In this document: positions 11,207-20,188 of the stretch, in pieces
Layout of the letters: every line of letters starts with the position of its first letter
Numbering within the stretch: the first letter of the stretch is position 1
Assembly (NCBI GenBank): GCA_007858575.1
Contig: CP042279.1
Location: forward strand, 2,046,001-2,110,000
Reading direction: 5' to 3'
Source of the DNA: Streptomyces sp. WAC08241
GTDB lineage: Bacteria > Actinomycetota > Actinomycetes > Streptomycetales > Streptomycetaceae
Length of the DNA: 64,000 nt
Notes under the pieces: model-generated
What the model saw: only the letters and a program-made list of their open reading frames with translations
What the model was told of the DNA's origin: nothing
Databases searched by the model: none
Program-made: the position numbers and the translations under genes

Positions 11207-12321
11207 CCGAGCCCGCGGCCTTCCGCCCCGCCCCGGAGGGGCCGCTCCTCCCCGGCTGGCGCTGCACGTCTTCTACGCCGCCAACCCCCGCCCCCTCCTC
11301 GTCGACTGCGTCCGCCCGCTGGTCGACGGGCTCGCCGAGGACGGCCTGCTGGCGGGGCACTTCTTCATCACCTACTGGCTGGAGGGGCCGCACGTGCGGC
11401 TGCGGCTCCGCCCGAGCGGTCCCGAGGCCGAGGCCGAGGTGCGCCGGCGCGCCGAGGAGGCGGTCCAGGGGTTCTGAAGTCCCGCCCCGCCTCTACGAGG
11501 TCGACTCGGGCTTCCTCAAGGACTTCTACGACTCGCTCTTCGACATCGAGTTCCCGGACGGGGACCGGGCCCGGTACACGGGCGCGGACGGGCGGATGAA
11601 CCTGCGGCCGAACAACTCCTTCTCGTACGAGGCGTACGCCCCCGAGTACGCCAAGTACGGCGGCCCCGCCGGGGTGGAGCTCGCCGAGTGGCACTTCCGG
11701 CACTCCAGCGACCTGGTCCTGGAGGCGTACCGGAGCATGAACCTGCACCTGCGGACGGTGCTGCTCGGGACGTCCGCGCAGCTCATGATGGTGATGGCGA
11801 GCTGCTTCCTGCCCGAGGAGGAGCGGCTCGCGGACTACCTCGACTCCTACTACGCCTTCTGGCACCGGCTGTTCCCCGGGACCGGCTTCATCGGGTCCAC
11901 CGAGTACGAGCGCACGTACGAGCGGATGGCGCCCTCCCTCGGGGCCCGGTTCGCACGGATCCGGGAGGCCGTGGCGGGCGGCGGGACGGCCGGGCTGCCG
12001 GTGTTCCTGCGCCGCTGGGCCGAGCACTGCCTGGAGCTGCGGGAGCGGGTGGTGGACCTCACCGAGCGGGGTGACCTCGCCTTTCCCGCCTGGGAGGGGC
12101 CTGCCCGCGAGGACACCGGTCAGGAGCGCGCCGAGGACCCGGACGCGGCTCCCCTCGTGCCCGTCACGCACGTGCCCGCGGTGCTGCCCCGGCTCCTCTC
12201 CCCGTACATGCACATGACGAACAACCGGTTGCACGTGACGATCCGGGACGAGGCGTACCTGTCGTTCGTCCTGGGCAGGGTCCTGCGGGAGCCCGACCAC
12301 GGGAAGCAGGACGTCTCTTGA
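11194..12321 (+). CDS. Thiopeptide-type SpaB_C-like elimination protein
   Basis: Companion of the preceding glutamylation protein; SpaB_C domains eliminate the glutamate to leave dehydroamino acids. The start overlaps the upstream gene. Recognisable segments are the early LHVFYAANPRPLLVDCVRPL and FFITYWLEGPHVRLRLRP, then YEVDSGFLKDFYDSLFDIEF and YMHMTNNRLHVTIRDEAYLS near the end. A frame break near 11265 and an apparent TGA at 11475 are both explained by lost bases. Length is about 375 aa. The stop overlaps the TTG start of the protease gene (TTGA at 12318-12321), indicating translational coupling. Confidence 0.85.
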   Translation: MPELTEPAAFRPAPEGPLLPGWRCTSSTPPTPAPSSSTASARWSTGSPRTACWRGTSSSPTGWRGRTCGCGSARAVPRPRPRCAGAPRRRSRGSEVPPRLYEVDSGFLKDFYDSLFDIEFPDGDRARYTGADGRMNLRPNNSFSYEAYAPEYAKYGGPAGVELAEWHFRHSSDLVLEAYRSMNLHLRTVLLGTSAQLMMVMASCFLPEEERLADYLDSYYAFWHRLFPGTGFIGSTEYERTYERMAPSLGARFARIREAVAGGGTAGLPVFLRRWAEHCLELRERVVDLTERGDLAFPAWEGPAREDTGQERAEDPDAAPLVPVTHVPAVLPRLLSPYMHMTNNRLHVTIRDEAYLSFVLGRVLREPDHGKQDVS

Positions 12322-13454
12322 GCGCCGTCGACCGGACGAGCAACGACCGCTCCGCAGCGGGCGGTTCGGCCGCGCGCGCCTACCGGCCCGCGATGCGGCC
12401 GGGCGTGCTGATCGGTCCGCCGGTGCTGCGCGGCCCGCGGACCGTCCACCTCGTCAAGCACCCGGTGAGCGGCGCCGCGTTCGAGGTGGGGCCCAAGGAG
12501 CGCTTCGTCATGGGTCTGCTGGACGGCACACGGGACGCGGACGACGTCGTGGCCGCGTACGCCGAGCGGTTCCGGCTCCGGCTCCCCGAGGCGCAGTGGA
12601 CCCGGCTGCTCGGGCTGCTCGGGGCCCGGGGCTGCTCGCCGGGGCGCCGGACCCGGCGCCGCCCGAGCCGCCGCCCGCCCGCACCGGCACCTTCTGGAAG
12701 GGCAGCCGGCGGACGGTCGCGGACGCGCACGCGACCGCCGGGCGGCTGCACCGGCTGCTGTCGCCGTTGCTGAACCCCTGGGTCCAGCTCCCCTCGTGGT
12801 CGCGTACGCGGTGATGGCCGTCGCCGTCCTCGCGAGCCCGGCGGCCCTGCTCGACGGGCTCGCGGCGCTCCTCTCCCGTCCCCCGGTCCTGGTCCCGTTC
12901 GCCGTCCTGCTCTGGTTCAGCATCTGTCTGCACGAGCTCGCGCACGGCGGCCGCCCGGCACTACGGCGGGGTGGTCACCGAGATCGGGCTGCGCTGGCGG
13001 TTCCCGGCGATGATGATGTACTGCACGGTCGACAACTACCCCTTCCTGCCGGGGCGTCGGGCGAAACTGGTGGTCGCGGCGGCCGGCGCCCACGTCAACC
13101 TGCTCCTCCTGCTGCCCGTCGGGCTCTGGTGGGCACTCCTGGACGCGGCGGACCCGGTGCGGCCGGTGCTCACCGGGATGCTCTTCGCGGGGATCGTGCA
13201 GGCGCTGGGCAATCTGGTCCCGCTGCCGCCGCTCGACGGCTACCGGATCCTGAGCCACCTCCTGGGCACCACGCACCTCGCCCCGGAGACCCGTACCTAT
13301 CTGGCGCTTCGCCGGCGCGGGCGGGAGGCGGTCGCCGCCTATCCGCCGCGCGCCCGCCGCCTCTACGCGTCCTACGCGGTCGCGTCGGCCGCCCTGGCGC
13401 TGCTTCGCCGCCGGCGGCGTCTGCGCGGCCGTCGTCCTGCTGCTGTCGCGGTGA
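12318..13454 (+). CDS. M50-type membrane zinc metallopeptidase with PqqD-like N-terminus
   Basis: Candidate leader protease or immunity protein. Residues 30-95 resemble a PqqD-like fold (LVKHPVSGAAFEVGPKERF, LLDGTRDADDVVAAYAERF). After a linker come membrane segments and the zinc-binding HELAHG motif at about residue 210. A second M50 motif, LPPLDGYRIL, sits near residue 305 inside another hydrophobic stretch, with the NYPFLPGRRAKLVVAAAGAH block between. The TTG start overlaps the upstream stop. Frame changes lie near 12630, 12785, 12945 and 13395; the stitched reading ends VVLLLSR at TGA 13452. About 378 aa. The substrate is unknown; context suggests the modified peptide or its leader. Confidence 0.75.
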
Positions 13455-13519
13455 CCCGCCCCCGTCCACCCCACGCCCTCCCCGCGGAAGACCACGCGAT
13501 CCACGAATGAGGTATTCGG

Positions 13520-14477
13520 ATGAGCTCCTCCCCACCACCGACCCCGCCGGGGCTCCCCGGCCGTCGAGGTCACCGACGTGACTAAGAGCTACGGCGGCCG
13601 GAAGGCCGTCGACGGGGTGTCCCTGGGCATCCGGCGCGGTGAGTTCTTCGGGCTGCTCGGGCCCAACGGGGCGGGCAAGTCCACCCTGGTGGAGATCATG
13701 GAAGGGCTGCGCAGGGCCGACTCCGGCACGGTCTCGGTGTTCGGCGAGCCGCCCTGGCCGCGCAACACCGCCCTGCTGCCGCGCATGGGCGTGCAGACCC
13801 AGTCCTCGGCGTTCTTCGTGCGGCAGACCGTCCACGAGCACCTGCGGACCGTCGCCGCGCTGTTCGGGCGGACCGCGCGGCCGTCGACGCCACCCTGGAG
13901 TCCGTGGGGCTCGGCGGGCGGCACGGCGTCCGGGTGGACGACCTCTCCGGCGGGCAGCGGCAGCGGCTCGCCATCGCCTCGGCGCTGGTCCACGGCCCCG
14001 AGCTGATCTTCCTGGACGAGCGACGGCCGCGCTCGACCCGGAGGGCCGGCGCGATCTGTGGGAGGTGCTGCGGGGTCTGAAGGCGGCGGGCCGGACCATC
14101 GTGTACACCACGCACCACCTGGACGAGGCGGAGGCGCTCTGCGACCGCGTCGGCATCCTGGTGGCCGGCCGGCTCGTCGTCGCCGACGCGCCGCAGCACC
14201 TGATCGGCACCTTCGGCGCGAGCAGCCGACTGCTCGTCCCGCTCGGCCGGATCGACGAGGAGCGGGCCCGGGCCCTGCCCGGCGTGGACGGGGTCACCGT
14301 GCAGGGCGGGCACCTCGTCCTGGAGACGCGTTCCACCGGCAAGGTGCTCTCCGCCCTCGACGCCGCGACGGGCCTCGACGGCGTGCAGACCCGTACGCCC
14401 AGCCTCGAGGACGTCTACCTCGAACTCACCGCCCGGCGGGACCCCTCGCCCCGAACACCCAGGAGCAGCAGGCATGA
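13520..14477 (+). CDS. ABC transporter ATP-binding protein (peptide export or self-protection)
   Basis: A single nucleotide-binding domain. Walker A is GPNGAGKST, the ABC signature is LSGGQRQRLAIASAL, and Walker B is LIFLDE followed by a lost base and TAALDPEGRRDLW. The switch histidine is in TTHHLDEAEALCDRVG. ATG at 13520 follows GAGGTATTC. Two or three lost bases (near 13560, 13875, 14022) split it. The C-terminus has the extension typical of two-component drug/lantibiotic exporters. The stop overlaps the permease start as ATGA at 14474. The genes form one exporter for the cluster product or act in producer self-protection. Confidence 0.9.
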
Positions 14478-15228
14478 GCGCCTACTCCGCGCTGACCGCG
14501 GCGGGCTACCGCGCGCAGGTCAGGGACAAGACGACGGTCTTCTTCACGTTCGCCTTCCCGCTCCTCTTCCTCGTCGTCTTCGGGCTCGTCTTCCGGGGAA
14601 GGCCGTCGAGGAGAGCGGCTTCTCGTACCTGTCGTACACCGCTTCCGGGGTGCTGTCCTGGGGCGTCGCGAACGCCGCCGTGTTCGGCATCGCGTTCACG
14701 CTGATGCAGTGGCGCGCGGACGACATCCTGCGGATGATCCGGATGTCGCCCGCGCCGCTGTCCTCGGTCATCGGCTCCCGATACGTCCTCGCGCTCGGTG
14801 TGGGGCTCGTGCAGTCGGTGCTGTTCGTGGGGGTGGCGATGCTCCCGGGGTTCGGGCTCGTGCCCGCCTCGCGGTGGCCGCTGCTCGTCCCGGTGCTGGT
14901 CCTGGGCATCACGACCTTCCTGCTGCTCGGGGTGATCATCGGCAGCATCGCCGACACTCCGGAGTCGGTCGCCGGCATCGCCAACTTCCTGATCCTGCCG
15001 ATGGCGTTCCTCTCCGGCTCCTTCTTCCCGCTGGACTCCATGCCGGAGTGGTTGCGGCACGTCTCCCGGGTCCTGCCGCTGCGCTACCTCAACGACGCGG
15101 TGTCGGCCGCCCTGACGGGCCGCGGCGGCCTCTCCGACATCGGGGTGGGGTGTGCGGGGCTCGTGGTGTTCGGCGTGCTCTTCGGAGCGGTCGCGGCGCG
15201 CTTCTTCCGCTGGACGAAGAGCTCGTGA
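14474..15228 (+). CDS. ABC-2 type transporter permease
   Basis: Integral membrane partner of the preceding ATPase. After DKTTVFFTFAFPLLFLVVFG (first membrane segment) the protein has five further hydrophobic segments and the ABC-2 hallmark block RMIRMSPAPLSSVIGSRY, then FLILPMAFLSGSFFPLDSMP near residue 185. One lost base near 14598 breaks the frame. About 251 aa, normal for the family. The TGA overlaps the GTG of the second YcaO gene (GTGA, 15225-15228), so the export genes and the YcaO gene are in the same translational chain. Confidence 0.9.
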
Positions 15229-17168
15229 CCACCACCGCGCTCCCTCATCCGCTGGCGGAGGCCCGCGACGCCCTCCAGGCCGTCCTGGACGGCCGGTTCG
15301 GCGCCGGCGCGCCCCGGGTCGTGCCGGTCGGGGCCGTCGGCGCCGGGGCGGCCGGGCCCCGGACCCGTGGGCCGCCGACCGGCCGTCGGCCCTGGTCCAC
15401 CTGAGCGCGTCGGCGGTCCTGCTCGGGCCCTGGGAGGCGACGGAGCGCGCCCGCCTGCGGCCACTGCCTGGCCCTGCGGTGGCAGCGGCTGCGCAGCCGG
15501 AGCGAGCGGGACGCCCTGGAGACCGGCGGTCCGGACGGGCCCCGTCCGGCCGCCGCCTGGCCGCCGCTCACCGGGCACGTCCACGACGCGGTGGCCGCGC
15601 TGTGCGAGGCGCTGCTGCGCGGGCCGCGCCCGGTGCCGCCCGCCGCGCACCCGGCGGACCGCGCGCTGCCGCAGGTGACCCGGGTGGACCTGGCGACGCT
15701 GCTCGTCAGGACGCACCCGCTCCTCGCGGACCCGCTCTGCCCGGACTGCGGGCCGGGAGGGCGGGATCCGGCGGAGGACGGCGGCGCCCCGCCGCTCGCC
15801 CTCGTCCCGCGCCCCAAACCGGACCCGGACGGCTACCGGCTGCGGTCGGCCTTCTCGTACCCGCTCCCCGTCGACGCCCTGGCCAATCCGGTCTGCGGCG
15901 CGCTCGGGGCCGGGACCTGGACGGACGTCACCTCGTCCACGACCGCCCCGGTGGCCGGGAGCGTGTTCGTCCGGGGGTACGCGGGACTGCACGACGTGAC
16001 CTGGAGCGGGCAGGAGAACTCTTCGCCACCAGCCGCCGGCTGGCGTTCCTGGAGGGCCTCGAACGGTACGCGGGCACCCGCCGGCGCACCGGACGGGCGC
16101 CGGTCGTCGCCCCGTACGAGGCGCTGGGGACGAGGCGGTCGACCCGGCGGCGTGCGGTCTGTACGCCCCGGAGACGTACCGGGACGACCCCATGGTCAGG
16201 CTCCTTCGACCCGGCCCGGCCCATTCCCTGGGAGCGTGGCTGGTCGCTGCGGGACGGGCGTCCGGTCCTGGTGCCGTCGCGGCTGGTCTACTACAGCATC
16301 CCGACGGCCGACGACGACTTCGTCTTCGAGTGCTCCAACGGCTGCGCCATCGGCGGCTGCCTGGAGGAGGCGGTCCTGGGCGGCCTGCTCGAACTCGTCG
16401 AGCGGGACTCCTTCCTGAACGGCTGGTACGGGGCGGCCCGGCTGCCCCGGATCGACCTGGCGACGGTCGGCGGGCCCACGGTCGCCGCCATGGTGGAGCG
16501 GGCCGCGCTCCAGGGCTACGACGTGCACGCCTTCGACAACCGGATCGACCTCGCGGTCCCCGCCGTCACGGTGGTCGGGGTACGCCGGGACGGCGGCCCG
16601 GGCACGCTGTCGTTCGCGGCGGCCGCCTCGCTGGACCCGAGGTCGGCCGTCGAGGGCGCCCTGTCGGAGGTGCTGAGCTACATTCCGCACCTGGCCCGCC
16701 AGACGGCCGAGCGCCGGGCCGAACTGGAGGCGATGGCCGACGACTTCTCCCTCGTACGCCACCTCAAGGACCATCCGCAGCTCTACGGGCTGCCCCGGAT
16801 GGCCGCGTACGCGCGCGCGTACCTGGAGCCTTCGGAGGCCCGGCCGTTCGGCGAGGTGTACGGGGAGTGGAGGGCGGCGGCCGGCCCCGCACCGGGGACC
16901 TGCGGGACGACGCGGGCGCGGTCGTGGACGAGCTGGTCCGGGCGGGCCACGACGTCGTGGTGGTCGACCAGACCACGCCCGAGCAGGAACGGGCGGGGCT
17001 GCGGACGGTCGCCACGGTGGTGCCGGGGCTGCTGCCGATCGACTTCGGCTGGAACCGGCAGCGGGCCCTGCTGATGCCACGGCTGCGCACGGCCCTCCAC
17101 CGGGGCGGCCACCGCTCCCGCGCGCTCACGGAGGCGGAACTCTGCGGGCGCCGCACCCCTTTCCGTGA
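15225..17168 (+). CDS. YcaO-domain protein (second copy)
   Basis: A second full-length YcaO enzyme about 9 kb after the first. It has one clear CPDC pair near residue 173, then VDALANPVCGALGAGTWTDV, LAFLEGLERYAGTRR, SNGCAIGGCLEEAVLGG and LVERDSFLNGWYG. The late part is AVVDELVRAGHDVVVVDQTT and VVPGLLPIDFGWNRQR. Read with a lost base near 17155 the protein ends RTPFP, matching the HPFP end of the first YcaO. Other frame changes are near 15360, 15470, 16020, 16130 and 16890. About 647 aa. It may act on different residues from the first copy, form thioamides or amidines, or pair with it; the sequence does not decide. Confidence 0.8.
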
Positions 17169-17172
17169 CCCG

Positions 17173-17240
17173 GACCGGCACTCCGGCCCCCGGTGTGGTT
17201 CCGCCGGACCGGCACTCCGGCCTCCGGTGTGGTCCCACCG
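17173..17240. repeat. Two-copy 34-bp tandem repeat after the RiPP operon
   Basis: Two near-identical 34-bp units starting GACCGGCACTCCGGCC lie back to back immediately after the second YcaO stop. The second copy carries a small hairpin, CCGGTG with CACCGG separated by six bases (17224-17241). It lies between convergent genes and could act as a weak transcription terminator; no T tract follows. Confidence 0.7.
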
Positions 17241-17256
17241 GGCAGGCCCTAGCGGC

Positions 17257-18359
17257 CTATCCCGTGGGAGTCGACCGTCGGGGTGGCGGGGCGCGGGACA
17301 GTCTCACCGCCGTGCCCCGGGCGGTCTCGAAGGCCGTCACCGGGTCCCCGTCCTCGCGCCAGGGTTCGGCGCCGCACCACGGGCCGATGAGGCGGAACTG
17401 CTTCAGGGCGGGCCCGTACATCCTCGACTTGAGCATGTAGTGCGCGAGGAGGTGGCGCAGGACGGGCAGGCGCTCGTCGTCGGGGTCGACCTCGTCGAAG
17501 GAGGCCGCGATCCGCTCCAGGCGGTTCTTCGCCGCGTGAGTGGCGGGGAGCGGGGAGGCGGCGGGGCGGTCGGTCAGTTCGTTCAGGGCGTGCAGGTACA
17601 CACCGGCGAGCGGACTGCCCTGCGGGGCCTTGCGGACCGCCTGCCGGGCGAAGCGCATCATCAGCCGGTCGCTGCCGAACCACTTGGCGCACCAGTACTG
17701 GAGGGCCTGCCAGTGCCCCTCGTAGTGGTGGGGCGCCCGGGCGGCGAGGCCGTCCCAGAGCGGCCGGAACTCGGCGCGGCCGTACTGTGCGCCCCGGGCG
17801 GCGGTGACCATGACGACCCAGGGCCCGGGTTCGCGGGGTCGAGCAGGGCGGCCCGTCGCGCCTCCTCGATCGCGGCCGGGAGCAGGGCGCGGAACTGGTT
17901 CATCCGGTCCGTCGGGACCTCGTGGGCGAATCCGCCGCCCCGGATCTCCCAGGCGCGGTGGACCATGATCCGGGCGTGGAGGGTCGCCGCGTCGCAGTTG
18001 CCCGGCTCGGCCGCGCGCCACGCGTCCAGCCAGGCGTCGTCCTCGCGGGCGATCTCCTGGAGGAGTTCGGTCCGGGACCAGCGCTCGTCCCAGTCGTCGC
18101 CCGCCGCCGTGACGTAGGCCTCGGCGGCCCGCCAGTTCCCCTTCCAGGCCGCGTCGGCCACGGCCTGCTCTCTCCTGTCGCCGGTACGGCGGCGAGGGCG
18201 GGCCGGGGCGGCTCGGGTCGAGCTGTTCGCGGGGCGCGAGCCCGTAGTCGGAGGCCCTGAAGTGCTCACCGACCCAGCGGTCGGCCGGCCGGGGGCGATG
18301 AAGAGGCGGTAGAGCACGCAGAGGAACACGCCGAGCACGACGGCGAGGAAGATCGTCAC
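17257..18359 (-). CDS. Hypothetical protein with N-terminal membrane anchor and helical-repeat-like body
   Basis: Starts with one hydrophobic segment (MTIFLAVVLGVFLCVLYRLF), so it is probably membrane-anchored with the body on one face. The rest is Trp- and Ala-rich helix: AWKGNWRAAEAYVTAAGDDW, LLPAAIEEARRAALLDPANP and HYEGHWQALQYWCAKWFGSD. The spacing resembles TPR or Sel1-like helical repeats. The frame breaks near 18195-18290 and near 17840. Stitched length is about 367 aa. It converges on the RiPP operon and is probably not part of it. I do not recognise a named family with confidence. Confidence 0.6.
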
Positions 18360-18558
18360 GGCCGGGAATCATCCCCCACCCGGTCACTCTCCGCAAGAGA
18401 CGGGCCAACGATATGGCGAGGTCAGGGGCGGGGGCGGAGGAATCGACGGCCGGCAGCCGTCCGCGTGTTTTCCCTCGGAGCCGCAGGGCAGGCGCGTTCA
18501 TATCAGTACTTCTGCCGACTCGTTGCCCATCCCCACGGAACGGATGCGGGTGATCCCC

Positions 18559-18975
18559 ATGACCACGGCACGCGAGATGATGACGCCGGACGCGACCTGC
18601 GTGAAGGCGAGCGAGACCGTGCGCGACGCCGCGCGGAAGATGGCCGAACTCGGAGTCGGCGCCCTGCCGATCTGCGGCGCCGACGAGAAGCTCAAGGGCA
18701 TGCTGACGGACCGCGACATCGTCCTGAAGGTGGTGGCCAAGGACATCGACCCGGCGGAGTGCCGGGTGGGCGACCTCGCCCAGGACGAGATCGTCTACGT
18801 CCGGGCGGACGCCGAGGCCGACGAGGTGCTCGACGTCATGAGCGAGCACCGGGTCCGGCGCGTGCCCGTCATCGACAGCCACGTCCTCGTCGGCATCATC
18901 GCCCAGGCCGACGTGGCCCGCGCCCTGCCGGACCGCAAGGTCGGCGACCTGGTCGGAGCCGTCTCCGCCGACTGA
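18559..18975 (+). CDS. CBS-domain pair protein
   Basis: A 138-aa protein made almost entirely of two CBS domains: TAREMMTPDATCVKASETVR with LPICGADEKLKGMLTDRDIV, then DLAQDEIVYVRADAEADEVL with RRVPVIDSHVLVGIIAQADV. Such stand-alone proteins bind adenosyl nucleotides and modulate partners. Two upstream in-frame ATGs exist at 18523 and 18541; ATG at 18559 gives the family's usual N-terminus. No partner is adjacent. The reading frame is intact. Confidence 0.85.
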   Translation: MTTAREMMTPDATCVKASETVRDAARKMAELGVGALPICGADEKLKGMLTDRDIVLKVVAKDIDPAECRVGDLAQDEIVYVRADAEADEVLDVMSEHRVRRVPVIDSHVLVGIIAQADVARALPDRKVGDLVGAVSAD

Positions 18976-19151
18976 ACCGGACGGCCTCACGGACCCGAGC
19001 GGCCCGGCGGTCCCCGGGAGGGGGCCGCTGGCCGCTCTCCGGCGGGCCACCGCCGGTACGTCGGGGCGCCGGGAGGCGCTTCTCGCCGTAGCCTCCTTCG
19101 ACGTGCGTTCCGCCGTGGAGCGCGCATCCTGCCGCGGAGGGAAGAAGCACG

Positions 19152-19897
19152 ATGACCACGATCCTGGTGACCGGGGGTACGGGAACGCTCGGGCGGCTCG
19201 TCGTCGAGTGCCTGCGCGCGGACGGCGCCGAGGTGCGGGTGCTGAGCCGCCACTCCCGGCCGTACGCGGTGGACCTGCGCGAGGGCACGGGCCTGGACGC
19301 GGCCGTCGAGGGCGTGGACACGGTGGTGCACTGCGCGAGCACGCCGCGCGGGGGCGACGACCGGGCGGCGGGCCATCTGATCGGGGCGGCGCGCCGGGCC
19401 GGCGTGCGGCACCTGGTGTACGTCTCGATCGTCGGCGTCGACCGCGTGCCGCTCGGCTACTACCGGACCAAGCTCGCCGTCGAGGAGATGATCGAGGGCT
19501 CCGGGCTCGGATGGACCGTGCTGCGGGCCACGCAGTTCCACGACCTGGTGGTGGAGGTGCTGCGCAACGCGGCCCGGCTGCCGGTCATGCCGCTGCCCGC
19601 CGGCGTCGCGGACCAGCCGATCGAGGTGGCGGAGGTCGCCGCCCGCCTCGCCGAACTCGCCGCCGGGGAGCCCGCGGGCCGGGTGCCGGACATGGGCGGT
19701 CCCGAGGTGCTCCCGTTCAGGGAGCTGGCCCGGACGTATCTGCGCGCGATCGGCCAGCACCGCCGCCTCCTGGACGTCCCCCTGGCCGGAAAGGCCTACC
19801 GGGGGTTCCGTGCGGGCGGCCACCTGACGCCGGAGCGGGCCGTCGGCACGGTGACGTTCGAGGAGTTCTCGCCAAGCGCCTCCCTCCGCGCGCCTGA
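19152..19897 (+). CDS. NmrA-like / atypical SDR NAD(P)-binding protein
   Basis: The N-terminus TTILVTGGTGTLGRLVVECL is a Rossmann dinucleotide site (TGGTGTLG). LVYVSIVGVDRVPLGYYRTK follows, carrying the YxxxK pair, then GLGWTVLRATQFHDLVVEVL. This arrangement is typical of SDR a5-like/NmrA-like reductases acting on quinones or unknown substrates. ATG follows GGAGGGAAGAAGCACG. A lost base near 19872 is inferred because the other frame ends FLAKRLPPRA at 19897, more typical than the open run to 19931. About 248 aa. Confidence 0.8.
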
Positions 19898-19960
19898 CGC
19901 ACGTCCGACACGCGCTTCGACCGGCCCCTGACCACCGGGCTCCGGTCGTACGGCTCCGAG

Positions 19961-20005
19961 GACACGGCTTCAAGGGACACAGCTCCAAGAGACACTGCTC
20001 CGAGG
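19961..20005. repeat. Three 15-bp tandem repeats
   Basis: Three consecutive 15-bp units, each GACAC followed by a GCTnCnAG core, lie between the NmrA-like gene and a terminator. A degenerate fourth copy precedes them (19946-19960). In frame they would encode a five-residue repeat if the upstream gene read through. No function is evident. Confidence 0.65.
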
Positions 20006-20006
20006 G

Positions 20007-20036
20007 AACGGGCCGCCGGGCGACCGGCGGCCCGTT
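20007..20036. terminator. Strong hairpin terminator
   Basis: A perfect 13-bp inverted repeat, AACGGGCCGCCGG and CCGGCGGCCCGTT, is separated by the tetraloop GCGA. It follows the NmrA-like gene. Streptomyces terminators often lack a long U tract, so the stem alone supports the call. Confidence 0.8.
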
Positions 20037-20144
20037 CGGCCGTCCGGGGGCGGGCCCGCCGGACACCACGGGCCGATTCCCCTCGGCGCGTTTTTGGTAT
20101 GGACCTGCCAACCCGATGCCGCTAGCGTAACGGCCGACGCTCGC

Positions 20145-20158
20145 TGAGAGCGCTCTCA
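20145..20158. promoter_or_regulatory. Perfect 14-bp palindrome, LacI-family-type operator
   Basis: TGAGAGCGCTCTCA is a perfect dyad 30 bases before the protease start, where a repressor would block early transcription. It shares the GAGCGCTC centre with operators of Streptomyces LacI-family repressors such as CebR (TGGGAGCGCTCCCA). The regulator is inferred. A weaker inverted repeat, TTGG...CCAA, lies at about 20093-20110 near the likely promoter. Confidence 0.6.
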
Positions 20159-20188
20159 AGCGTTCGATCCCCCACACCAGGAGGCTTC

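Noticed and set aside
17173..20036. CRISPR array or integrase attachment site at the tandem repeats
   Set aside because: The repeats are two or three copies without unique spacers, and no cas, integrase or tRNA gene is present.
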